Below the pieces are notes generated by a model. That model searched no databases. It was given only the letters and a program-made list of their open reading frames with translations, and was not told where the DNA came from. The position numbers and the translations under genes are program-made. Below are positions 47,639 through 59,296 of a stretch of DNA of 64,000 bases, piece after piece (position 1 is the first letter of the stretch; each line of letters opens with the position of its first letter). The DNA is taken from positions 1,200,435 through 1,264,434 of the forward strand of contig NC_059269.1 of the NCBI RefSeq assembly GCF_017591435.1, read 5' to 3'. This stretch comes from Portunus trituberculatus (taxonomy: Eukaryota; Arthropoda; Malacostraca; Decapoda; Portunidae).

Positions 47639-49340
47639 GTGACTTCTGGCATCTGGCCAAAAACATCTCCAATAACTTCACTACTTCATCTTTCCCTCCT
47701 TTATTTTATCCTGATGGCACCACTGCCATCTCTTCTGTCTCTAAAGTTGAGCTCTTCTCTCAAACCTTTGCTAACAACTCCAACTTGGATGATTCTGGAC
47801 TTGTCCCTCCCTCTCCTCTTCCCTCTGACTATTTCATGTCTTCAATCAAAATTCCTTGTAATGATGTTTTCCATGCCCTTGCTGGCCTAAACCCTCGAAA
47901 GGCTTATGGACCTGATGGAGTCCCTCCTATTGTCCTCAATAACTGTGCTCCTGTGCTTGCACCTTGCCTATCCAAATTCTTTCAACTGTTTATCAACTTC
48001 TACCTTTCCTTCTTGTTGGAAGTTTTCCTACATTGAACCTTCTCCTAAAAAGGGTGACCATTTTAATCCCTCTAACTACCATCCTATTGCTTTAATCTCT
48101 TGCATGTCTAAAGTTTTTTAATTAGTCCTCAATAGGAAGATTCTTAGACATGTCACTTCACAATCTTCTATCTGATCGCCAGTATGGCTTCCATCAAGGT
48201 TGCTCGAATGGTGATCTGGCTTTCCTTACTGATTCTTGGTCATCCACTTGTAGAGATCTCAGTGAAACTTTTGCAGTAGTGTTAGACATATCAAAAGCTT
48301 TTGAGAGTCTGGCAGAAAGTTTTGATTTCCAAACTGCCCTCCTGTTGTTTCTATCCTTCTCTCTGCAACTTTATCTCAAGTTTCCTTTCTGACCATTCTA
48401 TTGCTGCAGGGGTACACGGCCATTTTTCTCCTAAATCTATCAATAGTGGTGTTCCTCCGAGCTTAGTCCGGTCACCCACTCTCTCTATTCATTAATGATC
48501 TTCTAAACCAAACTTCTTGCCCTATCCACTCCTTTCCTGATGATACCACCTTAATCTTTCCACATCCTTTTAGAGATGACCAACCCTTTAGGAAATCAAC
48601 AAATCATGCAGGGACACCACAGAACGCCTGACTTTTGATCTTTCTACAATTTCTGATTGGGGCAGAAAAAGTTTAGTAGTTTGCAATGTCTCAAAAACTC
48701 AATTCCTCCATCTATCAACTTGACACAACCTTCCAGACAACTATTTCCTCTTTTTCAATGACACTCAACTGTCCTTCTTTCACACTGAATATCCTCGGTC
48801 TGCCCTTTACTCATAATCTTATCTGGAAACTTTGCCTCTCATCTCTTGATAAAGCAGTTTTTATGAAGTTAGGTGTTCTGGGGCATTTCCGCCAGCTTTT
48901 CTCGCCCCTTCAACTGCTAACTCTGTATAAGGGCCTTATCCGCTCCTGTACGGAGTACTCTTCACGTTTTTTTGCTGGGGGGTGTTCCACTCACACAGTT
49001 TTATTAGATACGGTGGAATCAAAAGCTTTTTGTCTCATCAACTCCCCCTCCTGTCACTGATTGTCTTCAGCCTCTTTCTCACTGCTGAAATGTTGCATCT
49101 CTTGTTATATTTAATTGCTATTTTCATGCTAACTGCTCTATTGATCTTACTAACTGCATGCCTCCCCTCTTCCTGTAGTCTTGCTGCACAAGGCTTTCTT
49201 CTTCCTCTCATCCCTATTCTGTTCAACTGTCTAATGCGAGAGTTAACCAGTACTCTAAATCATTCATATCTTTCTCTGGTAAACTCTGAAACTCCCTGCC
49301 TGCTTCTGTATTATTATCCTTCCTACGACTTGAATTAATT
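47639..49340 (+). pseudogene. LINE-A copy 2 reverse transcriptase and C-terminus
   Basis: YGPDGVPPIVLNNC (47905-47945), KKGDHFNPSNYHPIALISC, SDRQYGFHQGCSNGDLAFLT (48170-48230), FAVVLDISKAFESL (motif A region, about 48270-48310) and a degraded GVPxxS block near 48450. The palm is broken: text near 48530 gives HSFPDDTT instead of YADD. The C-terminal region ends near 49340. Multiple frameshifts. Confidence 0.85.
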
Positions 49341-49490
49341 TAAGAGGAAGGTATCAAGACATTTGTTCCTTAATATTGGCTAACTCTTTACTTATCTTGT
49401 AGGGAACCAGCACTCAAGTGGGCCTTTTTTTTTCTGATATTTTGTTGCCCTTGGCTGGCTTCCCTTCTGCATAAAAAATAAAAGTTCCTT

Positions 49491-50154
49491 TTTTGCACAC
49501 AACTTATTTGATGGCTTCCTGTTCCATTTATAGATCGTAAATTTGCATTGTATCTATTTATTTCTTTGGTTGTTTTGAAATAATGGCCAGAAAATCTGTG
49601 TGGTGGTAGTTGGCAGGAATGCTAACAACACCAACTCCATTATCATGGAATGTATTTACTATTATTTTTAAGAACATATTCCAACCTTAGAAACTAAGGA
49701 GCAGTGCACTGCAGCTCTTCCTTAATCCTGCTTATGGCAAACTACCTCAATATGGACGATGTTATGTCACTCTTCTTGAGTTTTGTAGATAAAAACAAGC
49801 ATCTGGGGCAGCCTTCAACACCATCTTATTGATAACCAACTGTGGAATCGAGTGGGAGGGAAGGTGGCGTACGGGTGGCAGAGAGAAGGGGGCAATGCAC
49901 CACATCATCAACAAACATGGTAAGTACAGTACACTAAAGGTAGAATTCATAGATAATGTAAAATATTCTTTGCATATAACTAAATGCTTATCCATATTTC
50001 ATTAGGTTATTTAGTTAAGTAATAAATGCTCAAAAAGACACTTTCAGAAAAAGGCCAGAAAGAATAGTTTCTTTTTCCCATGTAACCCATGTTATACGTA
50101 GTGTGGTTTCACAAAACACAGCCACTTCCCAATATGAATAACCTGTGTCACCTG
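49491..50154. other. No gene seen
   Basis: AT-rich; no coding or repeat signal that I can support. Confidence 0.4.
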
Positions 50155-50606
50155 AGGTATGAATGTAGAAGGGTTTGTGTCAAATATTTTGGAACTAGAA
50201 GATATTTTAAGAGATAACAAGCCTGATATTGTGCATTTAACAGACACCAAATAAAAAGAGGATATACAAATAAAATTTGAAAAATAAGGACACAATATTT
50301 GGAGGAGAGACAGAACATATCAAGGTGGGAAGGAGTCTTAATATTGGTGAAGAAGGACGTTTTTGTTGAAGAAGTGGAATAGGATGATCGGATGGCAGAA
50401 TTTTTGGGCATTATAGTTAGACAACAAAAAGAAAAGGAAGAAGACTATTGTCACATATATACCATCCAACACAAATGCATGGAAGACAAATGAGCATACA
50501 AAGATGAAAGTATGCAAATGTTTGGATAATATCCTCAGTAAATCAAATAAGGTGCAGGTTATGGATGACTTTAATTTCAAGAATGTAAATTGTGAGGAGT
50601 TAGAAG

Positions 50607-50610
<4 letters not shown>
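50155..50610 (+). mobile_element. LINE-B copy B10, endonuclease part (old)
   Basis: Degraded endonuclease text: a DIVHLTDTK-like segment (about 50225-50253) with Asp in place of the usual Glu, an ILVKKDVFVEEV-like segment (about 50340-50380), YIPSNTNAWKTNEH-like text and VMDDFNFKNVNCEELE (GDFN changed to DDFN, 50558-50608). It is cut by (TA)n and a Tigger-A copy and continues at 51928. Confidence 0.75.

Positions 50611-50689
<79 letters not shown>
50611..50689. repeat. (TA)n microsatellite
   Basis: About 78 bp of TA between LINE-B B10 and the left end of Tigger-A copy 3. Confidence 0.97.
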
Positions 50690-50692
<3 letters not shown>

Positions 50693-50974
50693 TAAGGTCC
50701 CGGGTTATGTCGGTCTCGAGTTACGTCAAACTCGCACTTACGTCAGTCCACTATAAGGCAATTTAAGATTTTAAAAATTGAAAATTTATAAATCGTAAAG
50801 CGCGGGGTTTATTGTTATTGTTGGCCGCCAGGCGTCACTAGTGGTTATCCGCCACACCGCCAACCTCACGCTTGAATACAATAACACTCTACGTACCTCA
50901 GTTCCACCACACCGTCGCCCCTGGCAAGAGTGTTCCTACATCTGCGTTTGCTGACTATCTTAGTATCTTGCTCA

Positions 50975-51097
50975 ATGGCACCAAAAAGAAAACTCCTGAG
51001 TGATAGCAGTGATGCTAAGAAAAGGAAAACCATTACGCTACAAGAAAAAGTGGACATAATTAAAAGACATGAGAAGGGAGGCAGCAGCTGTGTGTAA
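50975..51097 (+). pseudogene. Tigger transposase N-terminus (copy 3)
   Basis: The same 40-codon HTH start as at 16902, here with LQEKVDIIKRHEKGG and a stop (TAA) right after SSCV. No downstream transposase domains. Confidence 0.85.
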
Positions 51098-51191
51098 GGG
51101 AGGGAAGAAGAAAATGGGTAGCCCGTTACCATGACAACGGGGAGGTTGACGACCTTGAGGGCTCACGCATCTATCACAACAATAACAACTC

Positions 51192-51690
51192 CGGAGCCTT
51201 CATCTGGGCCACACGACACTTGCAGCTCACTTGCACCGTCTGCGCCTGTCTGCTGATCCCTATTGCCCTTTCCTATTGCATTTCCTGCTCCGCTGCCCAC
51301 GCTTCTACTCCCACCGCACTGCACTACGCTCCCAGCTGTCCACCCTGGGCGTCACAACATTCAACCTACCTACCCTCCTGGCGGCCTCAGGCGTCCACCT
51401 CTCTGGCAACATGCAGTTCTTCGCGTTCGCGGCCCTAATCAACAACAAAAACAAGCTTGTGTTTCATATTCCTACATACTTGTAAATAATATAACAATAT
51501 AACCTTTAACTTATATAACGCTTCTACTCCTACTGCACTCCACAAAGCTCCCAGCTGTCGGCCCTGGGCGTCACAACATTCGACCTGCCCACCCTCCTGG
51601 CGGCCTCAGGCCGCCCCTCTCGGCAACCTGCAGTCCTTCGCGTTCGCGGCCCTAATCAATACATAGTTGTAAATAATATTCCAATATAAC
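51192..51690 (+). pseudogene. Captured LINE C-terminal segment, partly duplicated
   Basis: LHRLRLSADPYCPF and LRCPRFYSHRTALRSQL as in the other copies. The part from cgcttctactcc onward occurs twice (51299 and 51521), an offset of about 222 bp, which is why this copy is longer. Confidence 0.6.
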
Positions 51691-51843
51691 AATATAACCT
51701 TTTGCTTACCTGAATAACCATAAAAAATGATTGGTTGAAAGCTCAATAATATGCTTTGAAAGTACAAAAACTCGAGCTACGTACAAAATCAACTTACGTC
51801 ATGTTTCAGGAATGTAACTCTGACGTAACTCGGGACCTTACTG

Positions 51844-51927
<84 letters not shown>
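51844..51927. repeat. (TA)n microsatellite
   Basis: About 84 bp of TA (one tatgta interruption) on the right side of Tigger-A copy 3. Confidence 0.97.
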
Positions 51928-51931
<4 letters not shown>

Positions 51932-52276
51932 AATGACAAAATGAAACATACAATTTTCCTAAAGTAGGAAGAAACAAAAGGACATATGGACGTCATGAGA
52001 AAATGAGTGAAATTATGATTAATAGTTTTAAAATCTATTCAAAAAGGAAGATTTTGTGGTCCCTATAAGTGGAGTGTCAAATAAATGTTACATGAAATTA
52101 ACATGGAAGAATATGTTCACTAACTTAAATGTTAAAAAAGCAATGGGACCATACAGCATATCTGGTGAGTATTGAAACAATGTAGAAACTAACTAGTGGA
52201 GCCAATCTAGAATGTGGTCAATAGTCCATTGAAAGAAAGAATCCTAAAGAATGGAAAAGAGTCAGCATAAAACCGT
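51928..52276 (+). mobile_element. LINE-B copy B10, early RT part
   Basis: After the Tigger insertion: degraded text including NVKKAMGPYSISGE (the GPD block as GPY, about 52130-52170) and an EWKRVSIKPWYKG-like segment (about 52245-52276), where a SINE interrupts it. Confidence 0.7.
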
Positions 52277-52500
52277 GGTACAAAGGAACCATACGCGGCC
52301 GAGGGATCTCCAAGTGCACAGGTTTCAATCCTGACTACAGCCTGAGTGTACGATGGGCTTTCTTACTCATGGGCTTTCACATGGGATGTCTTCTTTAGTC
52401 CAGAAATTCCTATGAAAATCCCATAAGGTAAGGAAAAAAAATAAGTAAATAAATAAAAATAAATAAATAAATAAAAAATAAAATAAGATAATATAATAAA
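52277..52500 (+). mobile_element. tRNA-related SINE inside LINE-B
   Basis: B box GGTTTCAATCC at 52321-52331, a body with atgggctttcacatggg and tatgaaaatcccataagg, then an (AAAT)-rich tail (52430-52500). The A-box side is degraded. Related to the minus-strand SINE at 59060-59296. LINE-B text resumes right after the tail with EPLNYRPVSLPNI. Confidence 0.7.
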
Positions 52501-53218
52501 ATTGAGCCACTAAACTACAGGCCAGTAAGTTTGCCTAACATCATAGCTGAACTCTGTGAAATTGTAATAAAAAGTAAATGGATGCATTAATTGAAAGAAA
52601 ATGAGGTCATTACAGATAAACAATTTGGATTTAAACAAAAAAGATCATGTATTATGAATCTGCTTAGTTTTTCTGCAAAAGTAACAGATGTGGTGCAGGA
52701 GAGATGGATGATGGATGTTATATATCTGGATATAAAAAAGGTCATTGACACAGTGCCACATAAGAGACTACTATAGAAACTGGAACATATATGAGGACTA
52801 AAAGGCAAAACATTTAAGTTGGATGCAGGACATGTGCAGGACAGAAAGTGAGGATTATGATAAGCAATAATTCTTCAAACTGAAGTGAGGTTATCTTTAT
52901 GGTTGGAGTCTAAAGTGTAAACTCAAATTTAATCCTAACATATGTCATGTGATGGAGATGGGAAAAAAGTACAAGGAGGCCTACATGGAACTACAAAATG
53001 ATTGAAAATATGATAAAGAAGAGTAATAAAGAAAAAGGATTTGGGAGTGATTATTCAAGACATGCTGTCACCACAAAAATAAATAAGTGAGGTTTTTGGT
53101 TCCACGTATAGAATGTTGAGTAACATTAGAGTGGCTCTTACCTACAAGAACATGATCTGATAAAAAAATTACATCAACAGTATGTCTCAAGTTAGAGTAT
53201 GCTGTATTAGTATGGTTT

Positions 53219-53295
<77 letters not shown>

Positions 53296-53570
53296 TTACA
53301 AATTAGTCAACCATATGGAAAAGATAATCAGACAATTTTTGGAGATTCACATGGATGAAGGAACAAAATGTTTGAGAGTAAATACAAAAAAGATGATGAA
53401 ACTAATTTCCCATATTGATGCACTGAACTCTGGAACAGTTTAAGTAAGAAGGTGGTTAGTGCTGTTAGTGTGAGAAAGCTTACAGAGAGATTGGATAACT
53501 ATAGATATGGAGACAAGACAAATGAGGTTTTGCTTGGACCCTGTACAATATAACTAAGTTAATACACACA
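52501..53570 (+). mobile_element. LINE-B copy B10, RT to 3' end
   Basis: NYRPVSLPNI, QFGFKQKRSCIMNLLSF and YLDIKKVIDTVPHKRL (motif A), then a badly decayed palm. A 74-bp (CA) tract sits in the C-terminal coding region, and the 3' end reads caatataactaagttaatac with a short (AC) remnant. The oldest-looking LINE-B copy here. Confidence 0.75.
53220..53293. repeat. (CA)n tract inside LINE-B C-terminal region
   Basis: A perfect (CA) run of about 74 bp follows tggtttcc, the position of the WSPH motif in other copies, and is followed by tttacaaattagtcaacc from further downstream. It replaces roughly 200 bp of coding sequence. Confidence 0.95.
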
Positions 53571-54822
53571 CTATAAGCCTGAAGCATTGCAAATAGTCTT
53601 TGTTCACATTTTTTTGGAAATTGTATTTCTAATCATCTTCATTTCCGATATAGTAATTACAGTTATAGGATTCGTATATGGGTTAGCCAAATTAATATGA
53701 ATATGGAAACAAAACTCCAAAGCTAACCTCACATTCTCAGGCTCACAACACTTACTGCAAGCTCCATCTTTAGTTTATTTCACAGGCATTCTTGCATCAA
53801 CAATATTCACTCACAGTGTAACAAAAACAATGTTAGTCATCAAAAACTGTTCTCTTACTAGTAGACAAAGTCAAGATAATCCAATATCAAATCAGCCAAA
53901 TAAAGAAGAAAACAGAAGACTGTAAAAATAAATGCTTTTGCCAAAGTCTTCAGGTAAACTGCTCAATAGATATTTATGTAACTTTATAATAAAAGCTTCA
54001 AAATAATTCATGTAGATTGCAAGCACTGAAACATTTCTAATCATTCTTCAGAACCAAAGTTTTAACAAGTTTTTAAGAGCTGGATATATTTTGCTTACAA
54101 TGAAAGTGGTTAGATTTCCTCAATATCAACTATATTAAGATATCAGAAAGAAATGACTGATTTGGAGTAAAACAGCCTTATTTATGATAATCATGAATGT
54201 ATTAATAAAAAGGAGGTGGTGTCAGAAGTTACAGGAGTCAAACCTATAAAAGCAATGGAAATATCTGCAACACAATGAATGCTCCCAGCTTTATTCACCA
54301 TACAAGGGATCCTCCTCCAACACTGACTCCATTAGAGGAAAAGATCATCATAGAAAACAACTGTTGTTAAAACTGAATATACAGAAAGTGGGATGATTGG
54401 GAATGAAAACATTTGCAATTTTATCACTGCAAATTTATCAAGAAAAAGAACAAATCATAAAATTTTTCACTGCATGCTTTACAAAGGGTATATTATTTCT
54501 ATTAATATTTTGCTCAGCACAAGTTTTCTATAATAAGAAAGCCTCCATAAGTATTTACATGATTGCATAAAGGCCGCAAGCTTATCACACAAGAATGTCA
54601 TCACTATCCCTTAATACCAATTTCTCACTCAAACCGTTGGATGAGGACTCTCTGTACTAGTCAAATGTGACATGTAAGCAAATCCCAAGGGAGTCTTTCA
54701 TCCTTTCACTTCTACCACCACCTCCTCCTGGACTGCCACCTCCGACACCACCACCAAATGCCACCCACTTGCATGAAAATCACTTCATTGTGATCGATAC
54801 ACATCCGCTGCTGTATACATAT

Positions 54823-54825
<3 letters not shown>
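53571..54825. other. Unassigned AT-rich stretch
   Basis: No family recognised. Long but interrupted frames have hydrophobic segments (53620-53700: IVFLIIFISDIVITVIGFVY; 54480-54530) and a Pro-rich part at 54700-54760. Reading TGA as Trp does not produce any mitochondrial gene that I recognise. Confidence 0.35.

Positions 54826-54860
<35 letters not shown>
54826..54860. repeat. (TA)n microsatellite
   Basis: Short TA run at the 3' side of the minus-strand Penelope element, preceded by gtatacatatacaa. Confidence 0.9.
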
Positions 54861-54862
<2 letters not shown>

Positions 54863-54930
54863 GATGTAGGTGTGGTCTTAGGGAACCGTAGATTCAGGAG
54901 AAACAATACAACAGTGAGGTATAACATCAT

Positions 54931-54973
54931 GTTTATTCAAACGTTTGACTTTTTCTTAAGTCATCATCAGTGG
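54931..54973 (-). ncRNA. Degenerate hammerhead-ribozyme-like motif in the PLE 3' UTR
   Basis: On the minus strand CTGATGA (54964-54970) is followed by a hairpin with GACTT/AAGTC arms and then AAACG. A hammerhead core needs CUGAUGA, stem II and then GAAA; here one G of GAAA is missing. Hammerhead motifs are known in Penelope-like elements. Stems I and III were not demonstrated, so this is a suggestive remnant only. Confidence 0.35.
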
Positions 54974-55230
54974 TTCTATAATTGGAGAAAAAAAAACCAT
55001 AAGTTTATAAAACACATTAAATGTTAAAAAGTTAAACATAAAAAAAAAAAAAGGGCTAAAAATGTAAAGTATGGAAAAATTTTTTTAGAATGTTAAGTGG
55101 TGTAGCAGACAACATATTATTTAAAGCAGGCTTATTGGTTTTAATATACATAGATTCTAATATTCTTAAGTCACTTCTGCTACATGAATCAATAATTTTA
55201 AAATGATCAAATGTTATTTGCACCTTACAT

Positions 55231-55842
55231 TTAAGGAGTGTTCCTTATGGAGGAGTGGGGAGGGTTGTGTAGTGGACGACTCGTTCTGCTTGACTGGCCC
55301 ATATGCTCGACACGAACCTTGAAAGCTCGAGTGGAGCTTCCAAGGTACCCAGCCTGGCAGCTTGGGCAAGTGAAGCAGTAAATGATCGACGAGCGAAGGG
55401 TTGTCGGAACAACGTCTTTAAATTTAAAATAACTGTTTATCTTGAAGGTGTTATTATGGACTAGTTGGAAGTTTATTTGTGGATAGTATTTCGTAAGAGG
55501 TTTGACTAGTGTTTCTTCAATGTTTCGTGAGACAGATCCTAGATAAGGTAATTTAAGAAATACTTTTTCTTTGTTGACATTAGGTACATTAGACTTGGGT
55601 TGGTATATACTATTGAGAAATTTGTTTACAATTTTGTCAAAAAGGTAGGTATGGTATCCATTGTCTTTGAAATAATTCTTTAGAAATACAACTTCATCAT
55701 GAAATAGGGTGTATGTTGATGACAGTTCATAGGCTCTGTGAAGCAAAGTTCGGACCGCATTTAGTTTATACTTTATATTACAGTAACTGAAGAAACTAGT
55801 GCCTAAGCCTGAGAAGGTTGGCTTGCGATAGATGGAGAACAA
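55231..55842 (-). pseudogene. PLE copy 2 RT C-terminus and GIY-YIG endonuclease
   Basis: A 203-residue open frame. It begins FSIYRKPTFSGLGTSFFSY (the RT block after the palm), continues with a helical linker (RTLLHRAYELSSTYTLFHDE) and reaches the GIY-YIG domain: SIIYCFTCPSCQAGYLGSST, with an Arg and Glu in FKVRVEHMGQSSRT and a C-terminal NPPHSSIR. The spaced cysteines in YCFTCPSC are a typical PLE feature. It is one frame away from the palm frame upstream. Confidence 0.88.
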
Positions 55843-56110
55843 TAATGAGTTATCTTGTCTTTTATGAATAAATCTAAAAAAGAGATTGTACCTTCATTTT
55901 CTTTGTCCATAGTGAATTTTATATTAGTATGTTGAACATTAAGGTAGTCAAAAAACAACTGTGCCTGATCTTCACTGTGAAACACAATGAAGGTGTCATC
56001 AACATATCTGTGATACAATAAGGGTTTGAAACTGGAAGGACAATTCTTGAGCCAAATCTTTTCATGTTTGCTTGGGCAATCTCTTCCATGTCCACTGGTG
56101 CATCTTTAGT
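55803..56110 (-). pseudogene. PLE copy 2 RT palm
   Basis: HEKIWLKNCPSSFKPLLYHR followed by YVDDTFIVFHSEDQAQ, the palm with intact YVDD (about 55990-56010), then NEGTISFLDLFI. A frameshift near 55840 separates it from the next block. The N-terminal RT (motifs A and B) is missing. Confidence 0.88.
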
Positions 56111-56199
56111 TTTATCATTCTGAGTGAGAAATTAGAGAAAATATTAGACCATAAATTACTTTGATAAAGAAGGAACAGCTAAAACTCTTTTGTATGTTT

Positions 56200-57628
<1,429 letters not shown>

Positions 57629-58352
57629 GACAAAATGCAAGAAAATAGAGTTTGGCAAGAGTGAAAGAAGAATCAGGAGTATGTACAAGATAGGAAATGA
57701 AGACATAAAAACCAGTCATGAAGAAAAAGACCTTGGGGTCACAATTACCAATGACCTATCGCCAGAGACATATAAACAAAATAATTGGAGAAGTATTGAA
57801 CTTATTGAGGAACATAAGAGTGGCGTTCGTATATCTAGATGAAGAAATGATGAAGAAAATAATTACTGCAATGATAAGACCGAGGCTTGAATATGCAACA
57901 ATACAGTGGGCTCGAACTTAAAGAAACACATAAGGAAACTAGAGAAAGTACAGAGGGCTGCAACGAAAATGGTGCCTGACTTAAGAGATTTGACTTATGA
58001 AGACAGACTGAAAAGAATGCAACTTCCAACCCTGGAAAACAGAAGAGAAAGGGAGACCTGATAGCAATATACAGAGTGATGATTGGCATGGAAAAAATGG
58101 ATAGGGAAGATCTGTGTATGTGGAATGGAAGAATGTCGAGAGGGCATGGGAAAAAACTAAAATGGCCACTTATAGGAGAGATGTGAAAAAATATAGCTTC
58201 CCTCATAGAAGGGTGGAAGCATGGAATAGTTTAGACGTGGAAGTGGTCAACGCAAGGAATATTCATGATTTTAAGAAAAAGCTGGACATTAATAGATATG
58301 GAGACGGGACAACACGAGCATAGCTCTTTTCCAGTATGTTACAATTAGGTAA

Positions 58353-58354
<2 letters not shown>
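57629..58354 (+). mobile_element. LINE-B copy B11, 3' fragment of the B5 subfamily
   Basis: Starts directly at the (CA) tract with gacaaaatgcaag and follows B5 from about 40748 to its tail (tagctcttttccagtatg, attaggtaaatac) with few differences by eye, ending in (AC)n at 58355-58383. The acac before gac is shared by the tract and the element. Confidence 0.92.
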
Positions 58355-58383
<29 letters not shown>

Positions 58384-58590
58384 AGGGACCTCCCTTAATG
58401 TGCAAGAAAGGGACCAAGTAAATGTGTGCACATATTGAAAACACACTAAATGAATAATATAACCCTATGTTATAAATAAGATTGTGATTGGAACCCTCCA
58501 AGACTGACCCCCAAGAACCCTTATATAAAACTGCCCCCATATTGATCATTCCTGAAACATAAAACATTACTATTATTCCACATACAACAA
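58384..58590. other. No gene seen
   Basis: No coding signal. The first bases (agggacctcccttaatgtgc) could be the terminus of another DNA element, but no partner was found. Confidence 0.35.
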
Positions 58591-59059
58591 AACTCTTACG
58601 CTAGGACCTCAACATTCGCGAGGGTTAGAGGATCGCAAAACTTGAAAATTCGCGAATGTTTGATGCGCATGTGACATGTACACATATGTAAGAATAATGT
58701 TTACTTAATGTTACAATAGGGTTTCCTTTACCTAATATTAGGGTTTGCTTTACTAACAATAATGTTTCCTTCACCAAATAAACCTAATAACTCATAAAAC
58801 CCCAAAAGTATGAAATATTGCACACGTTATGGTTTAATGTCAAAATAAATGCATGTAGGAAAAAAGCAAAACACTCACCACTCACATAAGTTTCAGTGCA
58901 CTGTCACTCATGATGATGTTGATGATGATGATGATAGTTAGCAAAACAGGTGTTGATGATGAATAACTGGATGAGATGATGAGGAATATAACTGCATGGC
59001 ATGAGGAGTCCAATGCCTGGGTTATGGTTTAGGTGGGACAATAGGGGTAGCAGCAGGCT
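58591..59059. mobile_element. Possible Tigger-type left end and (GAT)n
   Basis: Sequence at 58599-58665 (aggacctcaacattcgcgag and a near-inverted repeat aaaattcgcgaatg) looks like a pogo/Tigger sub-terminal region without the CAGT start. No transposase or right end is visible. A GAT-type repeat lies at about 58912-58980. Confidence 0.4.
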
Positions 59060-59296
59060 TCATTTTTTTTTTTTTTTTTATACCAAGTGGGCTTTTCATG
59101 GAAATTTATGGGCTAAAGGGGATACTTTTTAGGGCACCTCCTATCTCAAAGCCCACCCACTAGGAAACCGTTGCCCCGAGCGAGGAAACCCAACCTATGC
59201 TCGGACCGTGGACAGGATTCAAACCAGTGAGCTTGGAGACCCCTCGGACCCCAAAGCATGCATGGTTCCACTGTAACACGATGGCCCCCTTGTGAA
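59060..59296 (-). mobile_element. tRNA-related SINE, minus strand
   Basis: On the minus strand: a tRNA-like head with an A-box-like stretch near 59270-59285 and B box GGTTTGAATCC (59218-59228), a body with aagcccacttggta (59082-59096), then a poly-A tail (poly-T 59064-59080 on plus). Same family as 52277-52500. Confidence 0.75.

Larger units (their letters stand above)
46359..49490 (+). mobile_element. LINE-A copy 2, most complete
   Basis: About 3.1 kb: 5' leader, endonuclease, RT, C-terminal region, 3' UTR and A-rich tail (ctgcataaaaaataaaag). It defines the family used to recognise copies at 4768-8276 and 60588-63145 and the small pieces at 11097, 11963 and 44450. The frame is broken by several indels. 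Confidence 0.88.
50690..51843 (+). mobile_element. Tigger-A copy 3, (TA)n on both sides
   Basis: The left end is CAGTAAGGTCCCGGGTTATG and the right end reverse-complements to CAGTAAGGTCCCGAGTTACG, the best-matched pair of the three copies. 1154 bp. The transposase start (ATG 50975, MAPKRKLLSDSSDAKKRK) and the LINE-like segment (about 51192-51500) are present. Part of the latter is duplicated at about 51515-51660. Confidence 0.92.
54861..56110 (-). mobile_element. Penelope-like element copy 2
   Basis: Minus-strand PLE: late RT domain, linker, GIY-YIG endonuclease, then a 3' UTR with an AATAAA signal (54932-54937 on plus) and a hammerhead-like motif. It is 5' truncated near 56110. It differs from PLE copy 1 in sequence and is much AT-richer. 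Confidence 0.88.

Noticed and set aside
53571..54660. Nuclear copy of mitochondrial DNA
   Set aside because: Hydrophobic frames appear when TGA is read as Trp, but no recognisable mitochondrial protein order or motif.
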